A stretch of DNA of 64,000 bases from Trichoplax sp. H2. Lineage: Eukaryota > Placozoa > Uniplacotomia > Trichoplacea. The DNA lies in the NCBI GenBank assembly GCA_003344405.1, contig NOWV01000253.1:24861-88860 (forward strand), written 5' to 3'. Position 1 is the stretch's first letter, and each line of letters begins with the position of its first letter. Made by a program: the position numbers and the translations under genes. Shown piece by piece: positions 1 to 12,828 of the stretch. The notes under the pieces were generated by a model, which was given only the letters and a program-made list of their open reading frames with translations, was not told where the DNA came from and ran no database searches.

Positions 1-1
1 T

Positions 2-2006
2 ACTTTAAATACTCAGCAAATTAATCGTGTACAACAAATCTATCAGAGAATTATTGCTGTTTCAAAACGGATTGAACCTATATTGGCAAATAACTCTATG
101 GCATACAACACAATTGGTAAAATAGTACAAGGGTCACTTCCAGTACCGAAACGATTGGTTAAGCTGAATTTTACTAAACTTTACAATGTCAGCAGTGACG
201 AAATTTTATCTCCAAAATCGGGCTATATGAATATTTCAGATTGGTGTATAGGAAATATCATAGGCTCAAAAGCTCTCCATGTAGCACCGTGCACAATTAG
301 TGGTAAGTTCTTGATTTTATTATAGATTCAATATTACAAATTCAATACTACTGTAGTTACGTTATATATACGTGACATATATAACGTATTTTTGCGGTTT
401 GTTGATTTTAATTCTTAATTTTATTGTAGATTCAATGTTATAAATTCAACACAGATATAGTTACATTATACATAGATAAAATATTTTGGCCGTTTGTTGA
501 ATTTTATTTTTGATTTTACTACAGATTCAATATTATAAGTTCAATACAGATAGAGTTACATTATACATGCGTGACATATTTTTGCCATTTATTGATTTTC
601 GTTGATTGCCATTACTTGCAACCTGTATATATGTACAATCCAAATTCAATTGGTTTTTTTCCATTGCTGAAAGATACTTGCTGGACAGGCATTACCAACT
701 ACCATGGAGGTTATTATGGAATCACACATCAATTGATAACTATTCTCAATGGCCAGCGATTGAATTGCACAGAGAAAATGAATAAATTAGCTAAAAACTT
801 AGGAGGAATTCAAAAAGTAAAAGAAGTACTATGTACTCAAATTTATTATCAAATGCAGAAAGAATTAAAGAAAGGATTGAAGAATATCCAGATGCAGGAT
901 CTATTTCTAGAACAAATTTTTGTATGTGGAGGCTGGATTGGCTATCAACAATTTCTGAAAGCACAATATTTATCGATGATGTTAAAATGGCAAACTAAAG
1001 CAGGCTGCTTTATACCATATTATGGTCCATTTATTAGTTTGCACCCCAAATTCAATAAAAAGTATGTTGCTACCGTATTAAAATAGCTAATACTATCACA
1101 CTAGCCATAAATTATATCGAATTAAAGTAGGGATGATTACTATAAATTTTCAATCATAAGAACTAACATATGTCAAGTATTAAAAACTTATAACGAGTCC
1201 TTTATTATATAATGTTACATAGTTATACTCGAGATGGCAGCCAATATTCTTCTGCAACTGATCAACTACGAACAAATCTGATTACACCAGGTAAAATTAG
1301 ACTAGGAAAATTACAGCTTTTTCTCTTTAACTATCGATATGTAACGCGTTTAAATTAGTATTATCTATGAAAATTTCTGTAGAATTGAATTGCGAGTTTT
1401 GTAATTAAATTTTCATGATATTATAGCTTTTGTTTAGATTTACTATAGTTATTATTTGTGCTATTTAACTGATTTGCTTAGCATATCAGCACGCTGGCCA
1501 TTTTAAATAATACTAGATCTTGTATAACATCCTTCAACCCCACTAAATAGAGTATATTATGAATTAGGCAGGCATATCGCTAGTAATTGCATATGATCAT
1601 TTAGTATTAATATTAGGAGCCATAAATTTTATATTGTTAGCACAATATGCTATAGAAAGATATCTTAAATTAGTATTGTAAATGATTATGTTTCTTCCTT
1701 TCAAAAATTCTAGATGGTTGTTATGAACATAGAACTTCAGTAGCTTTGATTGATGTATCGATATATTTATATTGGAATTCGCATAAAAAGCAATCATTGC
1801 ATTTATCAACTATGACTACATTGACATCGACATCAATATCGACAGATACAAGTAGTAGGAGGCTATTTCTAGCATTTACTGTATTTGGAATCATTGCAAT
1901 TGGATTAGCGGTCATTATGGTCTTCGTTATTATTTTAACCATGTACTATATATGTCCCTTTCGTGGTAAAGCCTATCCTTATCATAAACTTAACTATGAA
2001 GAATAA
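2..2006 (+). CDS. C16orf89-like (DUF4735) membrane-anchored protein, copy 1, 5' partial
   Basis: Exons 2-302 (continuing off the left edge), 674-1061, 1223-1290 and 1714-2006 join in phases 1, 2, 1 and encode about 349 residues. The missing part is the signal-peptide exon and roughly ten residues. Family marks in order are a Cys pair ending CTISG, then DTCW, GITHQL, NCTEKMN, QDLFLEQIFVCGG, MMLKWQ, GCF and DGCYEH. This order matches vertebrate C16orf89 as I recall it. After DGCYEH come a Ser/Thr-rich stalk, one hydrophobic helix (about FLAFTVFGIIAIGLAVIMVF and onward) and a 17-residue tail containing YHKL. Vertebrate C16orf89 is described as secreted, so the anchor is extra. It is closest to copy 2, suggesting recent duplication. 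Biochemical function is unknown. The exon structure is well supported; the family name rests on motif order. Confidence 0.78.
313..600 (+). repeat. Three tandem ~100-bp repeats inside an intron of copy 1
   Basis: Three successive blocks begin with a TTTTATTATAGATTCAATAT-like string near 316, 416 and 512. Each continues through an AAATTCAATAC-like and a GTTACATTATAC-like segment to a TTTGTTGATTTT-like end. The copies differ by substitutions and small indels. The array fills most of the 303-673 intron. Confidence 0.7.
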
Positions 2007-3982
2007 AATTTACTAGTGGCAAGGGAAATTAAGGCTGTAATTAATAAGTATTAGCTTCTCATATATCGATCGTGGTTCACTGTAGTTAATGAAATTGAAT
2101 ATATAGAAAAGAATGCAATTTACCGGATTCAGTTGTTATCATTTTCTATATCAAGACCTTTTACATGTATTATGGACAAGGATAATTAATTCTAAAACTA
2201 ATTTTGTAATTGCTATACATAAATATGACTCTCTATTCAAGGTATATTTAAACCTGTTTAAATTGTTACGATACGGATTAATTTGTACCAAAACGAAATA
2301 AATTTAAATGTGAAGAATAGCTGGCACAATTAATTACTTTTAAAACTTTTGGATATGAATTAAGTTATAAGACTTTAATTTCTTACATATAATATGTTAA
2401 ATATTATCCTATTGGATTGATGTTACACTTTCAACCACTAATATGGAGATAGGAATAGCACTTATTCATTTGAAACAATTCTATTTCTCACTAAATAACA
2501 ATATCGTCAGACCGTATTTAATTGACATTTTATTTATGTACTGTAGCGCAAGATATGTAATGTTTATATCGTTTCCATCGATTTACACTTACTTAAATAT
2601 TTACCTATAATCTAACTGTCAGTCAATATTATCTATTTAATTAAGCAGCATGCAATACTTTATCACGGCAGTTGGAATAGCGATGTTTATACGTAGTAAT
2701 CTAAGTAGTCTATTTATTAAAGCCTTCCCTTGACAATTTGTCCTTCTATGATATTGATATCATGTCCAATAAATTAATCCTTTTAAGCGAAGAGATTTTC
2801 TTTCGCAATCACTCATGATTACGAGGGTTTATTGATAGTTATGATACTGGATAACTCCGTAAATAGCAATCATTAATACGAGTAAAACTATTTCTTCTTT
2901 AGCCAGTTTGGTAAGCCAATATGAAGTATGTACAATTGATTTATATATCAATTCTAAATGACAAATTAAATACTTATAGTAGGATAGAACCTGTTGGCTC
3001 ATGGTAAAAGGACGTGTGATTCATAAAATAGACTTTTCGAATTTGTAATTGAACCGTATCTTATGGTCGATATTTGATCGATTACCAAGTACAGCTGAAA
3101 GTTGCGCCAGCATTTTACACTAGAATGGAATAATTCAACTGGTGCCAATAAAATCATTCAAGGATTAGGCTTGATATCGATGATAATTAATCGACGTTAA
3201 AAAGTACTTGAATTATTTATTAATATCACGTGAACATGCTATTAATATTAGCTACTGAATAGTTACAAATAGAATTGATATAAGAAGAATAAAAGCTGGA
3301 ACAGAATTGTTGGTTTAACAATTGAAGAATTACTTATAGGGAGAATAAAAGTTTTAGGGTATTATTCGTGATTGAATACGTTAATTAAAATAAGATGCCC
3401 TTCGGCTAGTTCTTCATTAATAAAATCTTTATGAATAGTTTTCATTCACTATAAAGTAGAAGACTAATTGTTATCCTATATACCGATTATAATACTGTCT
3501 TACTTTTGTATGTCTTCAATAATTAGATCAAAAGCTCGTTACAATTATCTGAATATCAATTTATCTAGCACGATAGTTATTCCATCTACGACCCATTTCG
3601 ATTAACTTTTGATCATCACCACCTGTCGATAGTTAGCTTTCCTGGTACATCATCTTCTGCTAAAACGTACCTATAGCAATAAAATACTTTAAATAGCTTG
3701 ATGTGTCTATGGAGTACATAATACACTCATAGTTTTATGATCTTATAGTTTACAGTTCGATAGTGTAAGTTACAGCTACCAACGTTGTTGGATCGTTCTC
3801 ACATTCCGTAAACTTCCAAAGATAGCCAACTCCTACGGAAGGTATGGTGTCGTATCTTGGTAGATTAGACTTTTACATGATTAATTAGATATGCATCTTA
3901 ATATTATCTAAAAACTTCAATTTCATTTATTAGTAATAATTCATACAAAGTAACTTGAAACTTGTATTCTCCCCAAAATTAG
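2007..3982. other. Intergenic, nothing recognised
   Basis: AT-rich spacer between copies 1 and 2. It has stops in all frames, no conserved-looking exon and no structured repeat that I could see. Confidence 0.6.
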
Positions 3983-6900
3983 ATGAATATCAAGAAATCA
4001 ACAACGATAATTGGCATAAATTTACTTTTTTTGCTGTTTTTGGCTATTCATATCGCTAACACAGACGCTGCAACTTTTGTAAAAAGTTATCATTATCCTA
4101 TTCCAGCTAATGATCAAATAATTAAATCATTAGAAGGATTGATTTACTACTACGAGAAACATTATCAATCCATCATATTTGACGCGTATTATGGACTCAT
4201 CAGAAGCGAAGGTATTATTTCAATCTTTAAATTGATAGTTATCTAGCTAGTAGCACGGATCTGGCAAACAAATGTATGAAAATTGAAGGTGTTTTAAATT
4301 ATAATGACGAAAAGTTTACTCTTTCTAACGATCCTACGTAATATTATATAGTTAATTACTGCTATATATTTATTAAGATTAACACAGGAATTGATATTTT
4401 GACCCTCAATTAAATAATTTTAATAACTTGTCGATATCAAATCAATTTAGTACTGGTATATGATTGTAGTAAATACGTTTAGTTATATTGTTAGTCGTAA
4501 ACATCGTAAACACTTTGCAAGTAAACTATTATCAAGACAATTGTAATCGTAGTCTCCATGGAATTAGAGTACAGTTTCAAATCCATAGTGAGTGGTTTAG
4601 AAAACTAACATCAAGCTAAAATGGTAGAAAATCGTAAATCCATAGGGATTATTTATGTAAATTTACCTTAGACTAAGTCATACCTCCTTTATTTAGGCTA
4701 CTAAAAGTGGTAAAAGCATATAATGTAAGTTTTACAGTATCAGTTTTCGTATGGTTTTAAGTTAGAATCATTAAGGCATGTAAAATTAATCGTAACCAGC
4801 TTACCGTAATATAACTAAATCAGCAAAAAATTACTTACTGCGTGAAACGTTGTTCTAAATTTTCTCGCTTTTCTTAGTAGTTAACATATAAAGGATTGCA
4901 TTATCAGCTACCGAATACAGAGACAGCAATGAATAATAATTAAAATGATTAGTAACTCAGTGAATTTTGCAAGAAAATTTCTATGATTGATGAAAGACAG
5001 CTGACTTAACGCTGACTCCAATGGTATATAAACGATATTGAAGATAAATCGTTATCATCTAGCTTGTAATGAAATTAGTCACCGATATACTCTTATTCAA
5101 GACTAAGAGGGCCATAAAGTCCTGAAATATAACTGCATCAGTTTTAAAATACACTTTAGAGCAATATAATTGAATCACCTTCGCTCATTCATACTAACTA
5201 AAATGGATAAAAATCATTTCTGACTATTACTGTACAGTATCCTTGTTATACGTGTATTAAAATAATTCATTTGGATTTTGCACATAATGCGTATTCGCAA
5301 AAGTTAGATTTTTATTGATTAAGCGTTTATGAAAATACAGTATACAGTATCACAGGTTCGCGGTAATCCTTCTTCAATAGTACTTTTATCGTGTATAGTC
5401 GAAAATGTTATCTATCGCCAAATCTTTAACAAATAAACTAAAATATTTATTTAAATTTTGTGATAATACAGCATGAACTATACAGAAGATATACAGGCAC
5501 TGATTATATAATTGTAGTTACTCAATGATGAATGATGGCACAGGAAACTTCTGCATAAAGTATGGGTGTAATCCAGTAGTACTATTAAATTATTGTAAAA
5601 AATTGCCATAGACATCCCAAATTGTTCTACCGAACTCCGTACGATAATCATCTTTCATTAAATTATTACTCTACCTATTTTTGGTTCATTTATGATAGTT
5701 ATTTACTGTTAATACTCATTTCGATTGGACAGAATCATGGACTACTAGATTTATCCATGATGTGTCTAGTTAGGTAGTCCATGACAGAACCATCCAGAAT
5801 TCCTAATGCATCATTGGTAAAATTACAAATTTCAAATTTTTACTGGTACATATTTATAGTATTTCAGCAAAGCGATCAACGTATATGGGATCGATTGGCA
5901 TCGTTCTTAGCATTCGTTAAGAATCATTTAGAAACAATCACCAAAGATGATAAAAATTTGTTACCAGTTTACGAAATTACCCCATGTTTCCGTATTTCGT
6001 TAACATCTTTCATTTCACTTGATCCTCTTGTAAGAGATGTGTATTAACTAGTTATAATTTAGATATAGTATAACAGTTTCAAAAGCCTTCAGTAAAGGTC
6101 AATTTTCATCCTACTTTTTGTAATATAAGTATAAGCTCGTATATTGAAATTTAAAATCTTACTATGCTCGATTTAACCTTAAGAATTCTGTTTATTCTTC
6201 CTTAAAACATGGAACACCTTGAACAAAAATTTAAATCATCATAAAATATTTTATTTTTGAAGATTTTATACTAGCTACCATTAAGGATTATCGTAATGGA
6301 GTGTCAACGTTAAATCCTCAACAAATTAACCGTGTGGAGCGAATTTATAACAGGATCGTGGCTGTATCAAAACGAATTAAACCAATATTAGCAAATAATT
6401 CCACTCCGTATTCTAGTCTTCAAAAAATCGTACAGAAACCAGTTCCGGTAGCTAAACAACTGGTTAAGCTAGATTTTACTGAACTCTATAATGTCAGCAG
6501 CGATGAAACGTTATCCGAATTTTCGGGTTATATGAACATTTCAGATATATGTATAATGTCCATTATAGGCTCGAAAAAGGTCCATCTGCCCGTATGCACG
6601 ATAAGTGGTAAATTTTTGATATCACTTGTAAATTAAACATAGCTGTAGACACCTACATAAAATAATCTTACATTTCTTCTACTTCTTGTCAGCTTTGAAA
6701 TAAGCGTAAATAAAAACAGTTTAATTAAACTTTACGTAAATCTAAACTCAAATTGATTTTCATTGATGAAGATACTTGCTGGGCAGGGATTACCAACTAT
6801 CACAGTGGCTATTATAGTATCACTCATCAATTGCTAACAATTTTCCATGGCCAACAATTGAACTGTACCGATAAAATGAACAAATTAGCTAAAAACTCAG

Positions 6901-8448
6901 GAGGAATTCAAAGAGTGAAACAAATATTATGCACTCAGGTTTATCATCAAATGCAAAAGGAATTAAAGAAAGGCCTAAAAAATATCCAGATACAGGATCT
7001 GTTTTTAGAACAAATTTTCGTATGTGGAGGTTTGGGTGGTTACGAGCAATTTTTAAAACCACAATATTTATCGATGATTTTAAAATGGCAAACGAAAGAC
7101 GGATGTTTTACTCCATATTATGGTCCATTCGTCAGTTTACATCCTAAATTTATCGTAAAGTATGCCATTATTAGAGTGATAGTATTTGAATTAATATTTA
7201 AATTAGCATAGATCATATCAGCTTTGATAAGTACTAAATCCGACTTTCTGCGTAAAGTGATGTAAATTTTCTTTCTTGTAAACTAATACATGTTGACTAT
7301 TGCAATATCGTGATAAAGAATCATCCATTATACTTCTTTTTCATAGTCGCACTAGAAATGCTGGCCATTATTTATCGTCATCCCATCAATTACGGACAAA
7401 CCTGATTACACCAGGTAGAAATTTGTTGCTATTAATCATTGAACTAGATCTCGATACGAAATATAGAAAGATGATGTGAACCTTTAGTCAATTTGTGTTA
7501 TTTAGCTTACTGAATCAAAGATATACCTGCTAACTGTATTATTTAAGTCTCTTACTTAATCATATGCCGTCATGATAATAATTATTTAATAATATATTAG
7601 CAACTGTTATTTAATCCTCATTCTAATAGGTAAGCTACCTGTGAGCAATATCGAGTTAGTATAGTTTGTCACAAGTAATTAGGTCTCGATATAGTATGAT
7701 GAGGTGAATCCTTTTGTCAGTTTGAGTTATTTAGGTTACTGAATCAAAGATATTGTAGCTCTTAACTACATTATTTAACTTTTTACTTAATCTATCGTCA
7801 CAATAGTTATTTGACGTCATATTAGCAAATATTATTTAGTATTCAGTTCTAGCAGATAGGTTACGTATGATTAATATTGAGTTCGTGTAGTTTTGTCTCT
7901 AGTAATTTTATATTACTCAATAGGAACTGAAGAGACAGATAACACATTATACCGCATTAAAAAATACTATTCAATCTTAAATTCTAATGGCTATATTGAA
8001 ATATACTGAATTAGTAGAGTTTATTACAAGTAATTTTATATACTTATAGTGCGTTAGAAGCAATAGCATACTTTATACTTTTAAGTTAATGTGGTATGGT
8101 CTAAAATGATATTCTAGATTACCATAGCAATTTCTCTGCTTATTTTTTGCAAAAATCGTAGATGGTTGCTATCAGCATAGAACTTCAATAGCGTTTGGCT
8201 TAATATCAGTATATTTATACTGGAATTCTCTTAGCAATCAATCGCCTCATTTATTAACAACGACAATGTTAACGAATGCAAGTCCGAAGTGGGTGTCTGT
8301 GTCTATTACTATACATATAATTGATAGCATTGCTATTGGATTTGGCCTTGTTGTAATAATGATCATAATTTCAACAGTAATAATGTATTTCCTTTTCTCT
8401 CGCCATCGACGAAGACATGTTTATCGAAAACTTAGTACTAACGAATAA
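3983..8448 (+). CDS. C16orf89-like (DUF4735) membrane-anchored protein, copy 2
   Basis: Exons 3983-4211, 6275-6607, 6772-7159, 7347-7414 and 8162-8448 total 1305 nt (434 residues) in phases 1, 1, 2, 1. Residues 1 to about 29 are a signal peptide with core LLFLLFLAIHI. Exon 1 then gives LEGLIYYYEKHYQ and DAYYGL, like the C16orf89 N-terminus. Exon 2 carries a helical, Arg/Lys-rich stretch and the pair DICIM and PVCTISG. Exon 3 (388 nt) carries DTCW, SITHQLL, NCTDK, LCTQ, DLFLEQIFVCGG, ILKWQTKDGCF. The last exon carries DGCYQH, a stalk, a helix around residues 393-418 and the tail SRHRRRHVYRKLSTNE with YRKL. Predicted topology is type I membrane. The first intron is about 2 kb and contains an unassigned open frame; the fourth contains repeats. 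No catalytic motif is visible. Confidence 0.8.
5833..6047 (+). other. Unassigned open frame in intron 1 of copy 2
   Basis: An open stretch translating to text such as QQSDQRIWDRLASFLAFVKN and NLLPVYEITPCFRISL looks more protein-like than the surrounding AT-rich sequence. It follows a possible acceptor (TTTATAG) that would be in phase with exon 1 of copy 2. Its only good donor (CTT|GTAAGAG) ends in phase 0, which does not fit the next exon at 6275. It could be a diverged exon 2 from another family copy, an alternative exon, or chance. Confidence 0.25.
7449..8042 (+). repeat. Diverged tandem ~235-bp repeats in intron 4 of copy 2
   Basis: A unit starting TCTCGATACGAAATATAG near 7449 recurs starting TCTCGATATAGTATGATGAG near 7683. 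Both contain TTACTGAATCAAAGATAT, a TACTTAATC block and an ATATTGAGTT/ATATCGAGTT block. A third partial unit ends near 8042 (TTACAAGTAATTTTATA). Confidence 0.65.
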
Positions 8449-10278
8449 CTATTACAACTAAGGGGGGAAGTAAAGGAATCTTTGAATATTAGTTTGTCGC
8501 ATCTTGATCATGATTCAATATCATTAACGATAATCTATATTCCATGTGTAAAATGACACAATTTATCGAATTATGCCTATGGTGACTATAATTGTGTATC
8601 TATGTGCTAGTTACATGTAATGACAATGAGCAAAAAGGAAAAATTAATTTATATATATATATATGTATCGTTTTGGATAAATCTACGTCATATTTTTACA
8701 TAAATTACGATAAATTAAAGTCACATTTTGATTACATTTTCTAATGTAAACCGTATCCAAGTATAATTTTAGATGTTATGGTACAATTCAATCATTCCTT
8801 ATTAAAATTAAAATATTAAGCGACATATCGTTAAATTAATATCACATTCCCATTTGTTTTTTCGATTTCCTTTTTCCCTTGTAATATATAAGCGCTGGTT
8901 AGTAAATGATAAATACAGCTATAAATTGCATTAAAATATCTTTTGTTATCTTGTGAATAAGATATATGTCGATACTTTCTTAATCGATTGATATTTACTA
9001 ATACATAATTATTTAACGCATATACCGGGTATAACTATATAAACAGAAGATAACGTCGATGCTGTTTGGGCTTTATTCTGATTAATTATAAGTTAATGGT
9101 ATAAATCTTAATAATGAGGAAGCTAAAAATAAGACTAAACAGCTGAAATAACGTTATTTAAGATATAGTAATATATACTGTGATTCAATTATTTATCCTC
9201 TGATTATGAAAACGTAATGTATTTTAGACACAATAATTAAGTATTTTCATTCACTGTCGTTTCAATTTGCTAAAGTCTTGTAGATGATAATGATATTTGT
9301 TACTTTAATAAACTGATATCATTCTTAAAAATACCTCTCTTATTATACGGGTAGTATAAAATCAGCTTGTTACTTTATTATAACTGCAAAAGTAGACATA
9401 ACTGAAGGAAAGTGCTTGTGCATCATATTCCTAATAGATTGTCTTTGAGTTATTTTAAACTCAGATTTATTTATTATAGTACACTAAATATAATTCATTA
9501 AATATGATTCAAATAATATTAGCCCTATACTATATCTTATATGTTCACTTTTACGTATACGTATCATGAAATTATTTTCTATTATAGCATATGCTATTAA
9601 ACTTATATTTTATACAATTTAAAGCAGTTAAGATCAATAGTATTGAAGGTATGCTAGTTAAAATTATTATTACGAAAGTAATTTGTCCATAGAAGTCACA
9701 CAAACTCTACTTGATTCAATGATAATAGATTCGCTACAATCGACTTTCAGACAGCTAAAGTAAATGATGATGTTAGATATTCATTTGTTATTTGGGACTA
9801 ATAGCATCCATAGATGAATCTTTTAATAAAAATTTAATATCGTCTGCCTAAATAGAATAATGCAAAAACTATTATGCTAAGTAAATTATATTTATTTACA
9901 AAACAATTATACACGAATATAATTTATGAATATATTCTTGATATGAAAAGATATTGCCTTTATGAAAATTCATAGATGTTATTTTACAAATTCTACCACT
10001 TGATTCACATTAATCAAGTTAGCAATTGTAATCTCATGCCTAAATGATTTAGAGTTTACTTACTAATACAATCAAATTGCGAAATAACGAGGAATTATAA
10101 TACATTTTAAGTATAGCTAATACCTTAAATACCTGGCAGGCTTTCTAAATTCTATTACAATTAGATTCGCCAAGAATTTGAGTACTGATAAGAAAATGCA
10201 TGCTAGAGATCCTAAGAAGAGCAAAAGATAGACTATCACATATTAATAAACTACACTAAGTTATTTAACTTCAAAAAT
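8449..10278. other. Intergenic, only a short AT microsatellite
   Basis: Spacer between copies 2 and 3. There is a short TA dinucleotide run near 8650-8665. No exon or larger repeat was recognised. Confidence 0.6.
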
Positions 10279-12828
10279 ATGGATATTAAGAAAAAAAGAA
10301 CATTTAAAATCTCACTTGTGTCTTTTATTCCTCTTCTCCTTGCCTTACCTATTTTTTCGGTTGCAGCAAGTAATACTATCACCAGCAGCTCTTACTCTCC
10401 TCCAACTTATAATCAAATGATGCATGCCTTAGAAAATTTACTTCAATACTATGAAAGGAATGCTGAACATATTATCGTAGATGCCTACTATGGATTAAAA
10501 GTTACAACCGGTAAGTAGGATTTGTAACTACTGTACTGTACTTCAATCACTGTTTGTATCGTAATCAGCAAAGAGAAAATATGAAAATGCTTCCTATCGA
10601 AAAATGCTTGATAATATCGATGGACGCCATGACCTTTAACTATACCCTAAGCTGTGACAAAGTGTTAACTCTAAGTATAATACTTTATATCCATGTGTTT
10701 AACAATTTAACTATTACACATTATTGCATGTTTAGGATACTTACATGACCGTTATGTCGTTCATCTAGTTTTTGATATTCTGTAAAAGCTTGAGATAACT
10801 GTAACTGATCATTGCATCTTAACACCTTGCTACGATATTTGACGATAACATTGACGTCGTAATGGGGCTAGCTTAAAATTGTCATCTATAGTCATTATTT
10901 AGACAACTTTACTGCATTTCTCGCACTTAAATTCTAAAAGGTATCATTACCTGCAAGCCGATTTAATATTATTGTACTTATATGAGAATTGCAAGCATTT
11001 TAATATTTAACCAATAATCATTTAGAAGGGCTATAAGAATCTCTTAACGTATAAAATGTAATCTTGTAATAGCTAATGATACTTTTATTGTCTATTCATC
11101 AATCCGACATGTAGCATTAATCCAACAGACTATTCACAGCTATGAGAATGGAAAATCGAAACTGGAAGAGAAACAAATTGATCGTCTTAAACAAATTTAT
11201 CAAGATGCCCTCCGAATTTCAAAGCGAATCGAAGAAACATCAGGGCGTAATTCTTCAGCATATATGAAGCATAGTAAAATGCTACATACATCTTTCCCAT
11301 TCCCTGAACGATTAGCCAAGTTAGAGTTGGTCAAAGATACTCCTAATAATAGTGGCAATAGTTCCATAGATTTTATTAAAATATCTGATCAGTGCTTGTG
11401 GGATATGATGGGTGGAGGACTACGTCATCCACCAGTTTGTACAATTAACGGTAAGTCATTTATTGGGCGTAATAATATTTTACTATACCTATTGAGTCAA
11501 TTTAGTTCGCAATTTCAAAATGCTCGTACGACTCTATAGTCTATCTATGCTATACTAATATATCTACGTATAAAAGATTAATTGAAACGAAGTAACCGAA
11601 TTTACTGCTCTGTTACACACTGTTAAAGATTCTTGCTGGCGTGGACTGACGGATTTTAGTACAGAGGGCTACATAATAACTCATCAATTTTTATTAATAT
11701 TTGTTGGTGAGCAATTTAACTGTACTGAGAAAATGAATCAACTCAGCCAAAATTTAGGTGGAATTGAAAAAGTAAAACAGGCTCTGTGTACTCGTATTTA
11801 CTATCAAATGACGAAAGCTTTAGAAAAAGGTTTAGTTACTGGAAAGATGCAAGATTTATTCATAGAGCAGATCTATATCTGTGGAGGTACTGGTGGCTAC
11901 CAGCAGTTCCTTCGTCCTGAATTTTTATCTATGATCCTAAAATGGCGAACCAAAGATGGATGTTTCTCGCCCTACCATGGACAATATATTAGTTTACACC
12001 CCAAATTGGCTAGGAAGTAGGTTATCTATTAGCCATAAATTATGAAACAATAGTATCCAAAAAAATAGCATTGCTATTCTAGTATTGGTTTACGGAGAAC
12101 TCTTTAATAAATTAAAATCCTATTAAAAATTGAAATGTAGCATTTGCTAACGATGCATAACTTGCATTTCTTCTACCGAAATTAGCGGTGGCATAAGTGA
12201 CATCTATCATCTTAGGAAAACCCGAAAGCTACTAGCTAATCTAATTTCACCAGGTAATACAGATACAGCTTTATCATTATTATCCGCCTATATGAAGTGG
12301 CGATCTAAAAATGAATTTTTTACTATTAATTCGTTATTCTATTTACACCATGTCGTTATTAGTCAGTCTTTTAATTATATAATTACATAAGTACTACATA
12401 GGTTACAATGTGACTGATTCGATAATTATCAATAACTAAGGGTAAAATGTATTTCTATTAAACAGCGAATACTAGTATTTATCTTTCATTTATTAGTATC
12501 TAACCTTTGAAACCTATACTTCCATTTAATTATAGATGGATGCCATGAACATATGACGGCTTTAGCAATGATTGATATCGCTCTATATTTACGTTGGCTT
12601 TCGTTCCGGGAGCAATTACTAACAACCACTTTTACTTCAGTTACAGACGTGAGCAAATCTATTTCAGTAGCAAGCATAAGCAAATCTGCTTCTTTATCAC
12701 CAGGCATTGTAGCTGGCATCGTTATTACCATTGTAGTCATTGCTGTCATTATTTCACTACTATTCGTTTACTTTGCTAATCCTTTCCATCGCGAAAGACA
12801 AGGCTATCGAGTTATCAGTTCAAGATAG
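10279..12828 (+). CDS. C16orf89-like (DUF4735) membrane-anchored protein, copy 3
   Basis: Exons 10279-10510, 11115-11450, 11629-12016, 12186-12253 and 12536-12828 total 1317 nt (438 residues) in phases 1, 1, 2, 1. A signal peptide covers about residues 1-30 (core SLVSFIPLLLALPIFSV). Exon 1 then reads ALENLLQYYERNAEH and DAYYGL. Exon 2 has QIDRLKQIYQDALRIS, then QCLWDMMGGG and PVCTING. Exon 3 is 388 nt, the same length as in copies 1 and 2, with DSCWRG, ITHQFL, NCTEKMN, LCTRIYYQM, DLFIEQIYICGG, ILKWRTKDGCF. Exon 5 has DGCHEH, a Ser/Thr-rich stalk, a helix about 398-421 and the tail ANPFHRERQGYRVISSR. GYRVI is close in form and position to the GYxxPhi lysosomal signal of LAMP proteins, so endolysosomal sorting is an inference. 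Ligand and activity are unknown. Confidence 0.8.

Noticed and set aside
8647-8666. TA dinucleotide run
   Set aside because: Ordinary short microsatellite.
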